From: Microbacterium sp. KUDC0406
GTDB lineage: Bacteria > Actinomycetota > Actinomycetes > Actinomycetales > Microbacteriaceae
Direction of reading: 5' to 3'
Assembly: GCF_021582875.1 (NCBI RefSeq)
Contig: NZ_CP091138.1
Location: 1,178,001 to 1,242,000 of the forward strand
DNA: 64,000 nt
This document shows, one piece after another, positions 48,218 to 59,033 of this stretch. Each line of letters begins with the position of its first letter. The stretch's first letter is position 1. The position numbers and the translations under genes were made by a program. The notes under the pieces are model-generated. The model saw only the letters and a list, made by a program, of their open reading frames with translations, was not told the DNA's origin and made no database searches.

Positions 48218-50288
48218 ATGCTCCCGACGTCCCGCACGCCTCTCGGAGGCGCCGCGCTCGACGACCTCGGCATCCGGCTCCACGACGGTGTGGGCACGCT
48301 CCGGATCTGGTCGCAGAACGCCTCCTCGATCGAGCTCGTGATCTTCGACGCCACCGACCTCGACTGGGAGACCGCGCAGCTGCCACTGGAGCGCCGGCCC
48401 GGCGGGGTGTGGGAGGTCACCACCGACCTCCTGCAGCCGGGCGTCCGCTATGCGATCCGCGTAGACGGACCGCACGGTCGCGGCAACACGTTCAACTCCG
48501 AGACGCTGCTGCTCGATCCGTACTCGAGGGGCCTCGCGCAGGGCGACGGATACGAGGAGTGGCGCTCGGTCGTCATCGCCGACGGCTTCGACTGGGGCGG
48601 CATCCCGAAACCGAACACCCCGCTCGATCAGACGGTGATCTACGAGGGCCACCTCAAGGGCATGACCAAGCGTCATCCCGGCGTGCCGCCGGCCCTGCAC
48701 GGCACCTACGCCGGCCTCGCGCATCCCGCCATGATCGAGTACTTCCACTCGCTCGGGATCACGGCGATCGAGCTGCTCCCCGTGCACGCGTTCGTGCCCG
48801 AGCCCCGCCTGCTCGAGAAGGGCCTCACCAACTACTGGGGCTACAACACGCTGAGCTTCTTCGCCCCGCACACCGCCTATGCGACCGAGGACTCGCGCAA
48901 GGGCGGCCCCGAGGCCGTGCTCGCCGAGTTCAAGGGCATGGTCCGGCTGCTGCACGAGGCAGGCCTCGAGGTCATCCTCGACGTGGTCTACAACCACACC
49001 AGCGAGGAGGGCCTCGGTGGACCCCGCTCCAGCTTCCGCGGCATCGACAACGCCCTCTACTACCGGCAGACCGCCGACGGCGCATACGTCGACACCACCG
49101 GCGTCGGCAACACCGTGAACACCGCGACGGATGCCGACGGCGCGGCTGGTGCTCGACTCGTTGCGGTACTGGGCCCAGGAGATGCAGATCGACGGCTTCC
49201 GCTTCGATCTGGCCGCTGCGCTCGGCCGCGACGAGAACCACGAGTACACCCGGGAGCATCCGCTGCTGCAGGCGATCGCCGACGACCCCGCACTGCAGGA
49301 CGTCAAGCTCATCGCCGAGCCGTGGGATGTCGGGATGGGCGGGTGGCAGACCGGCAACTTCCCGACCGGCTGGAGCGAATGGAACGACCGTTACCGCGAC
49401 CGCGCTCGCAACTTCTGGCTCAGCGACATCGACTATGCGCGCCGTGCCTCCGCCCCCGTCGGCATCGGCGGGTTCGCGAACAGGCTCGCCGGTTCGGCCA
49501 ACACCTACAGCGAGGAGCGCGGTCCGCTCGCCAGCATCAACTTCGTGACCGCGCACGACGGGTTCACGCTGAACGACCTGGTGTCGTACGACGTGAAGCA
49601 CAACGAGGCCAACGGCGAGAACAACCACGACGGCGCCGACATGAACCGCTCCTTCAACCACGGCGCGGAGGGCCCCACCGACGATCCCTCCATCCTGGCC
49701 GCGCGTCGCAAGGCCATGCGCAACCTGCTGGGAACACTGCTGCTGTCGGCGGGCATCCCGATGATCACCGCGGGCGATGAGTTCGGCCGCACCCAGCGCG
49801 GAAACAACAACGCCTACTGCCATGACTCGGCGCTGACCTGGCTGAACTGGGAGCACGAGCCCTGGCAGCGCGACCTGCGCGAGCACGTCGCGCTGCTCAC
49901 CCGGCTCCGCGCCGAGAACCCCGCGCTGCGCCCCGCACGCTACGCCCGGCTCGGTGAGCACGTGCCGGAGGCGTCGGTGATGGACTGGTTCGACCAGGAC
50001 GGCGGGACCATGGAGGTCGAGCAGTGGAACGACCCCCGCAACCGCACGCTGCAGTACGTCGCCGCCACGGGTCCGCAAAACGGCGACACCAACCGCATCC
50101 TGCTCATCGTGCACGGCACGGAGGCGCCGATCGACGTGCGGCTGCCGGAATCGATCGAGGGCGCCGCCGCATTCGTCTCGCTGTGGTCGAGCGCCGATGA
50201 GCGTCCCGACGGCGACCTCCGCAGATACGCGCCGGGCGACGTCCTCCCCGTCGTGGGCACATCGATGCAGCTCTTCCGCATCGAGTGA
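48218..50288 (+). CDS. glgX: Glycogen debranching enzyme GlgX (GH13), frameshifted
   Basis: About 690 residues. Hydrolyses alpha-1,6 branches of phosphorylase-limit glycogen. An N-terminal CBM48-like domain (LHDGVGTLRIWSQNASSIELV) precedes the GH13 barrel: DVVYNHTSEEG, IDGFRFDLAAALGRD (nucleophile Asp), LIAEPWDVG (acid Glu) and FVTAHDGFTLNDLV. The frame shifts by one extra base near 49131-49140 (TATD to ARLVLDSLRYW). First gene of glgX-glgE-glgB. Confidence 0.92.
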
Positions 50289-50366
50289 TCGGGGCCGTCC
50301 GGACGCCCGTCGTCACGCGACCGGGGAAAGCTACCCGCTTCCCGGGGCGCGCGGTACATTCAAGGT

Positions 50367-52442
50367 GTGGCTGCTCGTTCTGTCTCGAATCCGGCGGTGC
50401 TCCGAAGCCCCGCACAGATCCCCGTGCGGCCCGCCGCCGAACAGGAGGATGCCGCACCCGGGACCCTGACCGGGCGCATCCCGCTCGCCGATCCGACGCC
50501 TGCGGCTCCCGGAGGCTTCTCGCCGAAGGCCTTCGCCGGTGAGGTGGTCCCGTTCCGCATCGTCGCATTCCGCGAGGGGCATGATCTCATCGGCGCGCGT
50601 GTGCGCCTGCGGTCGCCCGACGGCGTGGAGACCCTGCACCGGCTGAGCCCGCAGAACGACGGCACAGACGGCTGGCTCGTGCCGATCGCCCTGGACCTGC
50701 CGGGTACCTGGTCCTTCCGGTTCGAGGGGTTCACCGACGACTTCGCCACCTGGGCGCATGCCGCCGAGGTGAAGGCCGCGGCCGATGTCGACCTCGAGGT
50801 CATGAGCATCGCCGGTGCGCAACTGCTCACCCGCGCCGCCGGCCAGCAGGACCGTCCCGCTGCCGAACGGCGCGCGCTCAAGGCGGCGGCCAAGCGACTG
50901 CAGGACGCTGATGCCGCCATCCTCGCGTCCGTCGCCACGGACGAGACCCTCGCGGAGTCGATGACGGCGCGCCCGTTGACCACGATGTCCTCCGCGACCG
51001 CATGGCGCACGCTCCTCGTCGAGCGCACCGTCGCCGGCGTGGGCGCCTGGTACGAGTTCTTCCCGCGCTCGGAGGGCGCGAAGCGCCGCAGGGACGGCAG
51101 CATCGCGAGCGGCACCTTCCGCACCGCGGCGAAGCGCCTGCCGGCCGTCGCCGACATGGGGTTCGACGTGCTGTACCTGCCACCGATCCATCCGATCGGA
51201 CGCGCGCATCGCAAGGGGCCGAACAACACCCTCGTGGCGGGGCCGCAGGATCCCGGCTCGCCCTGGGCGATCGGGGCAGCCGAAGGCGGACACGACACCG
51301 TGCATCCGGATCTCGGCACTCTCGCCGACTTCCGCGCCTTCGTCCGCGCCGCGGGCAAGGCCGGCCTGGAGGTGGCACTCGACCTCGCCCTGCAGGCCTC
51401 CCCCGACCATCCCTGGGTCGAGGCGCACCCGGAGTGGTTCACGACGCTGCCCGACGGCACGATCGCGTATGCCGAGAACCCGCCGAAGAAGTACCAGGAC
51501 ATCTATCCGCTGAACTTCGACAACGACCCGGAGGGCCTCTACGCCGAAGTGCTGCGGATCGTGGAGCACTGGATCGCGCAGGGCGTGCGGATCTTCAGAG
51601 TCGACAACCCGCACACCAAGCCGCTGCGGTTCTGGGAGTGGCTGATCGGCACGGTGAACGCCGCCCACCCCGAGGTCGTGTTCCTCGCCGAGGCCTTCAC
51701 CCGCCCCGCGCCGATGCGCGGGCTCGCCGCCGCGGGGTTCCAGCAGAGCTACTCCTATTTCACCTGGCGCAACACCAAGGCCGAGCTCGAGGAGTTCCTC
51801 ACCTCTGTGTCCACGACCACCGCGGACTACATGCGTCCGAACCTGTTCGTGAACACCCCCGACATCCTCACCGAGTACCTGCAGTACGGCGGACGCGCGG
51901 CCTACCGGATCCGCGCCTGCATCGCCGCGACCGCGGCGCCGCTGTACGGCGTGTACGCCGGGTACGAACTGTTCGAAAACGTCGCCCGGCCGGGATCCGA
52001 GGAGAACATCGACAACGAGAAGTACGAGTACAAGCTGCGCGACTGGCAGGGAGCAGAGGAACGCGGAGACTCGCTCGCCCCGCTCCTGCGTCGTCTGAAC
52101 GACATCCGGCGCGAGCATCCTGCGCTGCGCCAGTTGCGGAACATCTCGTTCCACTGGAGCGACGACGACGCCATCCTGGTCTACTCGAAACACCTCGACG
52201 CAGCCTTCACCGGCACCGGAGCCGACGACACGATCATCGTCGTCGCCAACGTCGATCCGCACTCCGTGCGGGAGACCACCGTGCACCTCGACACCACGCT
52301 CTGGGGCGTCACACCCGGCGATCCGTTCGAGGTCGAGGATCTGCTGACCGGCGAGGTCTGGACCTGGACCGACCACGACTACGTGCGACTCGACGCCTTC
52401 GCCGAGCCGGTGCACATCCTGAGGGTGAAGGAGCGATCATGA
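50367..52442 (+). CDS. glgE: Alpha-1,4-glucan:maltose-1-phosphate maltosyltransferase GlgE
   Basis: A 691-residue GH13_3 enzyme that adds maltose from maltose 1-phosphate to alpha-1,4-glucan. An N-terminal Ig-like domain precedes the barrel. VLYLPPIHPIGRAHRKGPNN, FRVDNPHTKPLRFWEW (nucleophile Asp about 413) and VVFLAEAFTRP (acid Glu about 442) are diagnostic. GTG start at 50367. The stop overlaps glgB (ATGA). Maltose-1-phosphate-forming genes (treS-pep2 or glgM) are not in the window. Confidence 0.95.
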   Translation: MAARSVSNPAVLRSPAQIPVRPAAEQEDAAPGTLTGRIPLADPTPAAPGGFSPKAFAGEVVPFRIVAFREGHDLIGARVRLRSPDGVETLHRLSPQNDGTDGWLVPIALDLPGTWSFRFEGFTDDFATWAHAAEVKAAADVDLEVMSIAGAQLLTRAAGQQDRPAAERRALKAAAKRLQDADAAILASVATDETLAESMTARPLTTMSSATAWRTLLVERTVAGVGAWYEFFPRSEGAKRRRDGSIASGTFRTAAKRLPAVADMGFDVLYLPPIHPIGRAHRKGPNNTLVAGPQDPGSPWAIGAAEGGHDTVHPDLGTLADFRAFVRAAGKAGLEVALDLALQASPDHPWVEAHPEWFTTLPDGTIAYAENPPKKYQDIYPLNFDNDPEGLYAEVLRIVEHWIAQGVRIFRVDNPHTKPLRFWEWLIGTVNAAHPEVVFLAEAFTRPAPMRGLAAAGFQQSYSYFTWRNTKAELEEFLTSVSTTTADYMRPNLFVNTPDILTEYLQYGGRAAYRIRACIAATAAPLYGVYAGYELFENVARPGSEENIDNEKYEYKLRDWQGAEERGDSLAPLLRRLNDIRREHPALRQLRNISFHWSDDDAILVYSKHLDAAFTGTGADDTIIVVANVDPHSVRETTVHLDTTLWGVTPGDPFEVEDLLTGEVWTWTDHDYVRLDAFAEPVHILRVKERS

Positions 52443-54647
52443 GCCACATCGAGGACGTCTCCGTCTCTGCGGACTGGGAGGACATCGCGCACGGCGCACA
52501 TCACGATCCCCACGCAGTGCTCGGCGCACATCCGGGCACGGATGCCGTGGGCCGAACCACCACCGTCGTGCGGGTGCTCCGTCCGCTCGCCGAATCGGTC
52601 GCCGCCGTGTTCACGGACGGGAGCCGGATGGAGCTCGAGCACGTCGTGCACGGCATCTGGGAGGGCAGCCACGACGGCCCTCCGGTGCCCTACCGCGTGG
52701 CCACGGTCTACCAGGGGCAGGACGAGGTCGTCGGCGGAGACCCGTACCGCCACCTGCCGGCCCTGGGCGAGATCGACCTGCATCTGATCGGGGAAGGGCG
52801 CCATGAGCGGCTCTGGGAGGCGCTCGGCGCGCACCTCCGCGTCCTCGACGGGGAGACCGGTGTCGACTTCGCCGTCTGGGCCCCGAACGCTCGGGCAGTC
52901 CGCGTGGCGGGCGACTTCAACGGCTGGAACGGCGAGGGGCATGCGATGCGCTCGATGGGGTCGAGCGGCGTGTGGGAGCTCTTCATCCCCGACGTGACGG
53001 TCGGCACCGCGTACAAGTTCCAGCTGCTCACCCCGGACGGACGCTGGATCTTCAAGGCCGACCCGATGGCCCAGGCGGCCGAGGTGCCGCCCGCCACGGC
53101 GTCGGTGGTCACCCTCGATGCGTACTCCTGGGCGGACGGCGCCTGGATGACCAGACGTGCGGCCACGCACGCCGTCGCGCAGCCGATGTCGGTCTACGAG
53201 GTGCACCTCGGCTCCTGGCGAGGGGGAATGGGGTATCGCGACATCGCACAGCCGCTGATCGAGCACGTCGCCGCCACCGGATTCACCCACGTCGAGCTCA
53301 TGCCCGTCGCGGAGCATCCGTTCGGCGGATCGTGGGGCTATCAGGTGACCGGCTACTACGCACCCACCAGCCGCTTCGGCACGCCCGACGACCTGCGCTA
53401 CCTCATCGATCAGCTGCACCAGGCCGGTATCGGAGTGATCCTGGACTGGGTACCCGGCCACTTCCCGAAGGACGACTTCGCCCTGGCCAGATTCGACGGC
53501 CGTCCGCTCTACGAGCATCCCGACCCGCGCAGAGGCGAGCACCAGGACTGGGGAACCCTGATCTTCGACTACGGCCGCAACGAGGTGCGCGGGTTCCTCG
53601 TCGCCAACGCGCTGTACTGGCTGTCCGAGTTCCACATCGACGGACTGCGCGTCGACGCGGTCGCATCGATGCTCTATCTGGACTACTCCCGGCGAGACGG
53701 CGAATGGGAGCCGAACGTGCACGGCGGGCGGGAGAACCTCGAGGCGATCCGCTTCCTGCAGGAGGTCAACGCGACGGCGTACCGCAGCTTCCCCGGCATC
53801 GTGATGATCGCCGAGGAGTCCACCGCGTTCCCCGGCGTCACCGCGCAGACCACGGCCGCCGGCCTGGGGTTCGGATTCAAATGGAACATGGGCTGGATGA
53901 ACGACTCGCTGGAGTACATGAAGCGGGATCCGATCCACCGCTCCCACCACGAGGGCGAGATCACCTTCTCGTTCGTGTACGCGTTCGGCGAGAACTACGT
54001 GCTCCCGATCAGCCACGACGAGGTCGTGCACGGCAAGGGCACGCTGGTCTCGCGGATGCCGGGCGATCACGCCCGCAAGCTCGCCAACGTCCGCGCCTAC
54101 CTGGCCTACATGTGGGGGCATCCAGGCAAGAAGCTGCTGTTCATGGGACAGGAGTTCGGTCAGATCGGCGAGTGGTCGCCCGACCGCGAACTGGACTGGT
54201 GGCTGCTCGATCAGCCCTCGCATCAGCAGCTGCTGGGCTTCGTCCGCGCCCTGAACAGCACCTACCGCACGCAGGCTCCGCTGTGGGAGCGGGACAACGA
54301 CGGGTCGTCGTTCGCCCGGCTCGGCGCCCCCTCCTGGGATCCCAGCGTCGTGGCATTCGAGCGACGCGACGCGCACGGCGGCCGCCTGGTCGTCGTGACC
54401 AACTTCGCCGGTGCGCAGCGCACCGGCTACCGTCTCGACCTGCCGCTCGAGGGCGTCTGGCAGGAAGTCCTCAACTCGGATGCCGACGGAGTTCGGCGGA
54501 ACGGGGTCCGGAAACCTCGGACTGGTCAGCGCGCATCCGGTGGGCGAGAGCACCGTGCCGGTCGCCACGATGACACTGCCCGCACTGTCGACGATCTGGC
54601 TCCGGCATCAAGTGGATCCGCACGTGCCGTCGGCCACGTTCAGCTGA
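52439..54647 (+). CDS. glgB: 1,4-alpha-glucan branching enzyme GlgB, frameshifted at the 3' end
   Basis: About 736 residues. Two N-terminal carbohydrate-binding modules (DPHAVLGAHPGTDA; FAVWAPNARAVRVAGDFNGW), then the GH13 barrel with GLRVDAVASMLYLDY (nucleophile) and MIAEESTAFPGVT (acid Glu), and ISHDEVVHGKGTL. The frame shifts by one extra base near 54480-54490; the correct tail reads EFGGTGSGNLGLVSAHP and stops at 54647. Introduces alpha-1,6 branches; coupled to glgE. Confidence 0.94.
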
Positions 54648-54656
54648 GACGACGAT

Positions 54657-54680
54657 GGCCGGGGACCTTCGTCCCCGGCC
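54657..54680 (+). terminator. Terminator of glgX-glgE-glgB
   Basis: A 10-bp perfect stem (54657-54666 with 54671-54680) with a stable CTTC tetraloop, ten bases after the glgB stop. Confidence 0.9.
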
Positions 54681-54681
54681 C

Positions 54682-54701
54682 CTTCGACAGGCTCAGGGAC
54701 C
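54682..54701. repeat. Intergenic repeat copy (CTTCGACAGGCTCAG family)
   Basis: CTTCGACAGGCTCAGGGACC directly follows the glgB terminator. It matches the reverse complement of 25110-25131 at 19 of 20 positions. Confidence 0.6.
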
Positions 54702-54713
54702 CGGTGATTCAGT

Positions 54714-55643
54714 TCAGAACAGCAGCGACGCGAGCCTGGTGCGTGCGGCGGCGACCCGCGGGTCCCCGGCGCCGATGAGGTCGAACAGCTCCACGAGACG
54801 CTCGCGCACCGGCATCCGCTGATCAGCGGGAAGGGTGGCGAACAGGTCGAGCAGCCGGCCGAACGCATCGTCGACGTGACCGCCGGCGATGTCGAGGTCG
54901 GCCACGGCGAACTGCGCGTCCGGGTCGAGAGGCGCCTCGGCGGCCGCAGCCCGGGCGGCCTGCAGGTCGAGGTTCTGCACCCGGGCGAGCAGCCGCACCT
55001 GGCCGAGACCGGCCTTGGCGTCGTCGTCGCGGGGATTCTCCGCGAGCGCCTTCTCGTAGGCGGTGATCGCACGCTGGTAGTCACCGGCCTCGATAGCCTC
55101 GAAGGCCTCGGCGTGCAGTGGGGGCAGCGGCTGCTCCTCCGGCTCCGCCGGCGCCTCGCCGGTCTCGCCCGCGGCCACGGATCCGCTCACGCCGTTCTGC
55201 GCGGCGAGCTCCAGCAGACGCCCGAACACCTCACGCACCTGCTCCTCGGGGACCGCGCCGGTGAACATCGGAACAGGCTGCCCGCCGACAAGCGCGACGA
55301 CCATCGGGATCGACTGGGCACGGAAGCCCTGCGCGATCTGCGGATTCGCATCGACATCGACCTTGGCGAGCACGACCCGGCCGCCCAGCTCCCGAGTGAC
55401 CTTCTCGATGATGGGGCTCAGCTGCTTGCACGGTCCGCACCACTCGGCCCAGAGATCGACGACGACGGGAACCGTGCGGGACAGCTCCAGGATCTGGCCG
55501 AAGGTCTCGTCGGTCACGTCCACGACGACGTCCGCGACGCCGGACTGGGCCGCGGCGGCACCGGATGCGTCGGCCTGCGGCCGGTCCCGCAGCGTGGACA
55601 GGTCGACGGCGCCGCGCAATGCCGCGGCTGAGATGTCACTCAT
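54714..55643 (-). CDS. Thioredoxin with C-terminal TPR-like domain (CnoX/YbbN-like)
   Basis: 309 residues. The thioredoxin domain (about 38-150) has the redox motif WCGPC at 68-72 and cis-Pro in SIPMVVALVGG. An acidic linker and a helical TPR-like domain (GDYQRAITAYEKALAENPRDDDAKAGLG) follow. Such proteins act as redox-regulated chaperones or holdases. The first four bases overlap the stop of the upstream membrane-protein gene (ATGA). Confidence 0.9.
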   Translation of the reverse strand: MSDISAAALRGAVDLSTLRDRPQADASGAAAAQSGVADVVVDVTDETFGQILELSRTVPVVVDLWAEWCGPCKQLSPIIEKVTRELGGRVVLAKVDVDANPQIAQGFRAQSIPMVVALVGGQPVPMFTGAVPEEQVREVFGRLLELAAQNGVSGSVAAGETGEAPAEPEEQPLPPLHAEAFEAIEAGDYQRAITAYEKALAENPRDDDAKAGLGQVRLLARVQNLDLQAARAAAAEAPLDPDAQFAVADLDIAGGHVDDAFGRLLDLFATLPADQRMPVRERLVELFDLIGAGDPRVAAARTRLASLLF

Positions 55644-57487
55644 TTGATGATCTCCACCTTCAGGATGTTCTGATGGAAGGCGAGCAGCTGGATCTGTGCG
55701 CTCGCGCCCTGGGCAGGAACCGCGAAGAACAGCTGCATGCCATAGGTGGTGCGCACACCCTTCTTCGCCTCCTTCGCGCCGGTGAGGGCCTCTGCCTCGG
55801 GGTTGCCGTCGAACTTGATGACGGCGTCAGGGGTCGTCGGCGTGACCGTCTGGGTGTCGACCACCGAGACCGACACGATGGCTCCGCTGTCCAGGGTGGC
55901 CAGTGACACCGGCGCGAACGTCGAGGGGGTCATGTCGAAGGCGACCTTGGTCGTCTTCGCCGCTCCCTTGTCGGCGATGCCCTTCACCAGAGCGGCGCGA
56001 CTCGCGACGATCGCCTCGGCCTGCTTCTGGGAGGCTTCGTCGAACTCACCCAGGTGCGGACTCTTCGCTCCTTCGTCCACGACCGACGAGAAGGCCGCTG
56101 CCACCTCGTTCGGCGGCATCATCAGGAACGTGGAGTCCGGCGGAACCAGGGTGGTCCCGAGCCACGCGGGTGCGAGCTTGGGCAGCTGGGCCGACGCCTG
56201 CATGTCCGACATCGTGCCGATGCGGTAGTTCGACCAGGGATCGGCCTGGGTCATCGTGAAGATCACCGGCGGCACCTTCTCGTCGTTCGCCTTCGTCAGC
56301 ATCAGCACTGTGCGGGGCCAGGCGTCGGCGGCCTGCGGCAGCACGACCTCGACCTTGTCGGCGGGCAGCGGCGCGGGGATGCCGAGCTTCGCGTTCTTCG
56401 CGCCGAGTGCGTAGTCGGTGGCGCGTGCCTGGAGCACCGCACCGTCGAGCCGCGTGGTGGCGAGTTCGACGTCGCGGGCCTCGTCGGCCTCCGTCACCGT
56501 CTTCGCGATGTCCTTCAGGATCCGAGAGGCCTGCGCCTCGGTCACGGCCGGCGGCTTCTGGTTGTCGGGGGCGACCACGGTCGGCGTCGGCGTCGGACTC
56601 GACGAGGCGTCGAACTGCGGCCAGGAGTCGGCGGTGCAGCCGGTCGCGAGCACGGCGGTGAGACCGATCGCGGGGATCGCCACGGCGAGCCTGCGCAGCA
56701 GCGGCTGCGCCGTGCGCGGGGCCCTGCCGTCGTCGGCGGAGTCTCCCTCGGCCTCGCGGGAGCCGTCCTCGGTCTGCACCGGTCCGGTCGCGATCGACTC
56801 GCGTTCGGGAACGGCGTCGACGGCGAGGTCGATCGGCTCGGTCGGCGGGAGCGGCCCCGGTCCCTTGCGGCGCGGCCCCCTGCCGCGGCGCTGGTGACGG
56901 ATGCCGAGCACGTAGAGCACCAGGCCGATCAGCAGCATGAGCCCGCCGAGGACGATCAGCGGGCCGGCCCACGGGGTCGTCGTCTTCAGCGGCCAGGTGA
57001 CGAGGATGTCGGAGGGGGCGTCCTCGACACCGTCACGCGAGACGAGAACGCTCATGCCCTCGGGGAGCTGCAGGTCGGCGATCAGGGCGTCCTTGTCGGA
57101 GAACGAGTCCAGCCAGAGGTCGGAGCCCGCCGGGTTGCGACCCGTCTCGCTGGTGGACTCGACCTCGGCGTCCACCGCCTTCGCGCGGGGCTCACCCTTC
57201 TTATTCAGCGTGATGCTCTCGTACTCGGCGTCCGAGAGCCACGCCTTCATGTCGGCTGTGCGGCCGTAGGCGACGAAGAGGTCGCCCTCGCCGCGGACCA
57301 TGAGGGTCTGCTGTCCTGGATGGGCGCGCAGCACGTCGCTGGAGATCAGGACGTACGGCTTCGACTCTCCGGTGGGAAGCTCCATCTGAACCTCGGACGG
57401 GCCCATGAAGACGGTACGCTGAGCGACCCCAGCACCGATCAGGACCGCAGCCAGGATGAAGGCCACGACGGCCCATACGAATCGCAC
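55640..57487 (-). CDS. Large membrane protein with an internal lipobox-like third helix
   Basis: 615 residues, family not recognised. TM1 is at about 3-22 and TM2 at 173-196 (WAGPLIVLGGLMLLIGLVLY). A basic/acidic linker of about 70 residues follows. The third hydrophobic segment at about 267-284 ends in VLATGC like a lipoprotein signal, then a Ser/Pro/Thr stretch and a domain of about 300 residues that looks extracytoplasmic. GTG start at 57487 after GGAG. It looks like a membrane protein fused to a lipoprotein. Operon with the thioredoxin-TPR gene. Confidence 0.75.
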   Translation of the reverse strand: MRFVWAVVAFILAAVLIGAGVAQRTVFMGPSEVQMELPTGESKPYVLISSDVLRAHPGQQTLMVRGEGDLFVAYGRTADMKAWLSDAEYESITLNKKGEPRAKAVDAEVESTSETGRNPAGSDLWLDSFSDKDALIADLQLPEGMSVLVSRDGVEDAPSDILVTWPLKTTTPWAGPLIVLGGLMLLIGLVLYVLGIRHQRRGRGPRRKGPGPLPPTEPIDLAVDAVPERESIATGPVQTEDGSREAEGDSADDGRAPRTAQPLLRRLAVAIPAIGLTAVLATGCTADSWPQFDASSSPTPTPTVVAPDNQKPPAVTEAQASRILKDIAKTVTEADEARDVELATTRLDGAVLQARATDYALGAKNAKLGIPAPLPADKVEVVLPQAADAWPRTVLMLTKANDEKVPPVIFTMTQADPWSNYRIGTMSDMQASAQLPKLAPAWLGTTLVPPDSTFLMMPPNEVAAAFSSVVDEGAKSPHLGEFDEASQKQAEAIVASRAALVKGIADKGAAKTTKVAFDMTPSTFAPVSLATLDSGAIVSVSVVDTQTVTPTTPDAVIKFDGNPEAEALTGAKEAKKGVRTTYGMQLFFAVPAQGASAQIQLLAFHQNILKVEIIK

Positions 57488-57674
57488 GAGAAGACTCCTT
57501 ACGTGACCCCGGCATCCGCCAGAGGTCTCCGCTCGACATTCCAGGGTAGCGAAAAGCGCCTGTGCGTTTTCCACACGAAGGCAGGAGCGCGCGGATGGCG
57601 CCACTCCCCTGCAGCGTTCCGGCATCACGGCGCCGAACGCCTAAGCTGTCGTTCACCGTCCGAGAGGAGAATCG

Positions 57675-58733
57675 ATGAAGATCGTCAACCCGTTCCGCAC
57701 CGCGCTCGTCGCGACGCTCGGCGTGGGCTTGGGGATCGTGCTCATCGGCAGCGTCCAGACGCTCTCCACCGTCCTGCTCTACATCGGCACGGCACTGTTC
57801 ATCAGCCTCGGACTCGATCCGCTGGTGACGTTCCTGGAGCGCTGGCTGCCACGCTGGGCAGCGGTGCTGGTGACGATCATCGCCGTGCTCGCGACGATCA
57901 CGGGCGTCGTCCTCATCGTGCTGCCGGTGTTCGTGCAGCAGATCGGGCAGCTGGTGCAGCAGGTCACGACGCTCGTCCAGCGTCCCACGCCGTTCGAGGA
58001 TCTCAAGGAGTGGATGAAGCAGACCTTCCCGCTGCTGAAGGTCGACGACGTGTTCGTCTACGTCGAGGACTGGCTGAACACGAACGTCGGGGAGATCAGC
58101 AGCCAGATCGGCCAGGGCGTCCTGGTGTTCGGCGGCGCCGTGGCCGCGGGTCTCTTCGGCACGTTCATCGTGCTGGTCCTCACGATCTACATGACGGCGT
58201 CGACGCCCTCGCTGAAGCGCTCGGTGTACCAGCTCGTGCCTGCCTCGAAGCGGGAGCGGTTCATCGATCTCGCCGATCAGATCACCGACTCCGTGGGCTA
58301 CTACGTCATGGGCCAGGTAGCCCTCGGCGTGATCAACGGCATCCTCAGCATGATCTTCCTGTCGATCATCAACGCGCCGTTCCCCGCAGTGCTCGCGGTG
58401 ATCGCGTTCTTCTTCTCGCTGATCCCGCTGGTGGGGACCCTCACCGGCTCGACGATCATCGTGCTCACCTGCCTGATCCCGGGCCTCGCCTCGCCGGCGA
58501 CCGCGATCGCCGCGGCGATCTACTACCTGATCTACATGCAGATCGAGGCCTACTTCATCTCGCCGCGCATCATGAGCAGGGCGGTGTCGGTGCCCGGTGC
58601 CGTCGTCGTCATCGCCGCACTGGCGGGCGGATCGCTGCTCGGTCTGCTGGGGGCGCTCATCGCCATTCCGGTCGCGGCCAGCATCCTGATCATCTACCGC
58701 CAGGTCATCATCCCCAGGATGAACGAGAGATAG
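57675..58733 (+). CDS. AI-2E family transporter (PF01594)
   Basis: A 352-residue membrane protein with two N-terminal helices, a central amphipathic region (QVTTLVQRPTPFEDLKEWM) and the conserved C-terminal block FFFSLIPLVGTLTGSTIIVL...YYLIYMQIEAYFISPRIM. The name is historical; homologues include AI-2 exporters and Na+/H+ antiporters, and the substrate cannot be assigned. GAGAGGAG precedes the ATG. Confidence 0.9.
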   Translation: MKIVNPFRTALVATLGVGLGIVLIGSVQTLSTVLLYIGTALFISLGLDPLVTFLERWLPRWAAVLVTIIAVLATITGVVLIVLPVFVQQIGQLVQQVTTLVQRPTPFEDLKEWMKQTFPLLKVDDVFVYVEDWLNTNVGEISSQIGQGVLVFGGAVAAGLFGTFIVLVLTIYMTASTPSLKRSVYQLVPASKRERFIDLADQITDSVGYYVMGQVALGVINGILSMIFLSIINAPFPAVLAVIAFFFSLIPLVGTLTGSTIIVLTCLIPGLASPATAIAAAIYYLIYMQIEAYFISPRIMSRAVSVPGAVVVIAALAGGSLLGLLGALIAIPVAASILIIYRQVIIPRMNER

Positions 58734-58736
58734 CCC

Positions 58737-59024
58737 TCAGGCGATGCTCCAGCAGCGCGTGTGCCAGTGCCGCCGCGCCGCCAGGTCGGCGACATCCCCG
58801 AGGACCCCGTCCGCGCGCCACACGACGAGATGCGCGGTGCCGGGAGAGATCGTGCCGCGACATCCGGGGCACGTGTAGTCCTTCTGCGCCTGAGCGGCGT
58901 TCACCGGCTGCACGGTCCACTCCTGCCCGCGACGGGTCTCAGAGCGCTTCCAGCCCGCTATCAGGCGGTCGAGCGAGTCATCGGCGGCGCGGGGATCCGG
59001 GCGCCGTCTGCGGGAGCGAGCCAT
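58737..59024 (-). CDS. Small putative zinc-binding protein
   Basis: 95 residues. A basic N-terminus (MARSRRRRPDPRAADD), then YTCPGCRGTISPGTAHLVVW and ARRHWHTRCWSIA give a CxxC...HxxxC metal-site pattern. Actinobacterial relatives are often labelled ATP/GTP-binding without evidence. Begins nine bases after the upstream exoprotein gene; function unknown. Confidence 0.75.
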   Translation of the reverse strand: MARSRRRRPDPRAADDSLDRLIAGWKRSETRRGQEWTVQPVNAAQAQKDYTCPGCRGTISPGTAHLVVWRADGVLGDVADLAARRHWHTRCWSIA

Positions 59025-59033
59025 GCCGCACGC

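Noticed and set aside
51002..52438. Long 5' extension of the glgB frame through glgE
   Set aside because: glgE motifs are in another frame, and glgB has a clear ATG at 52439 overlapping the glgE stop.
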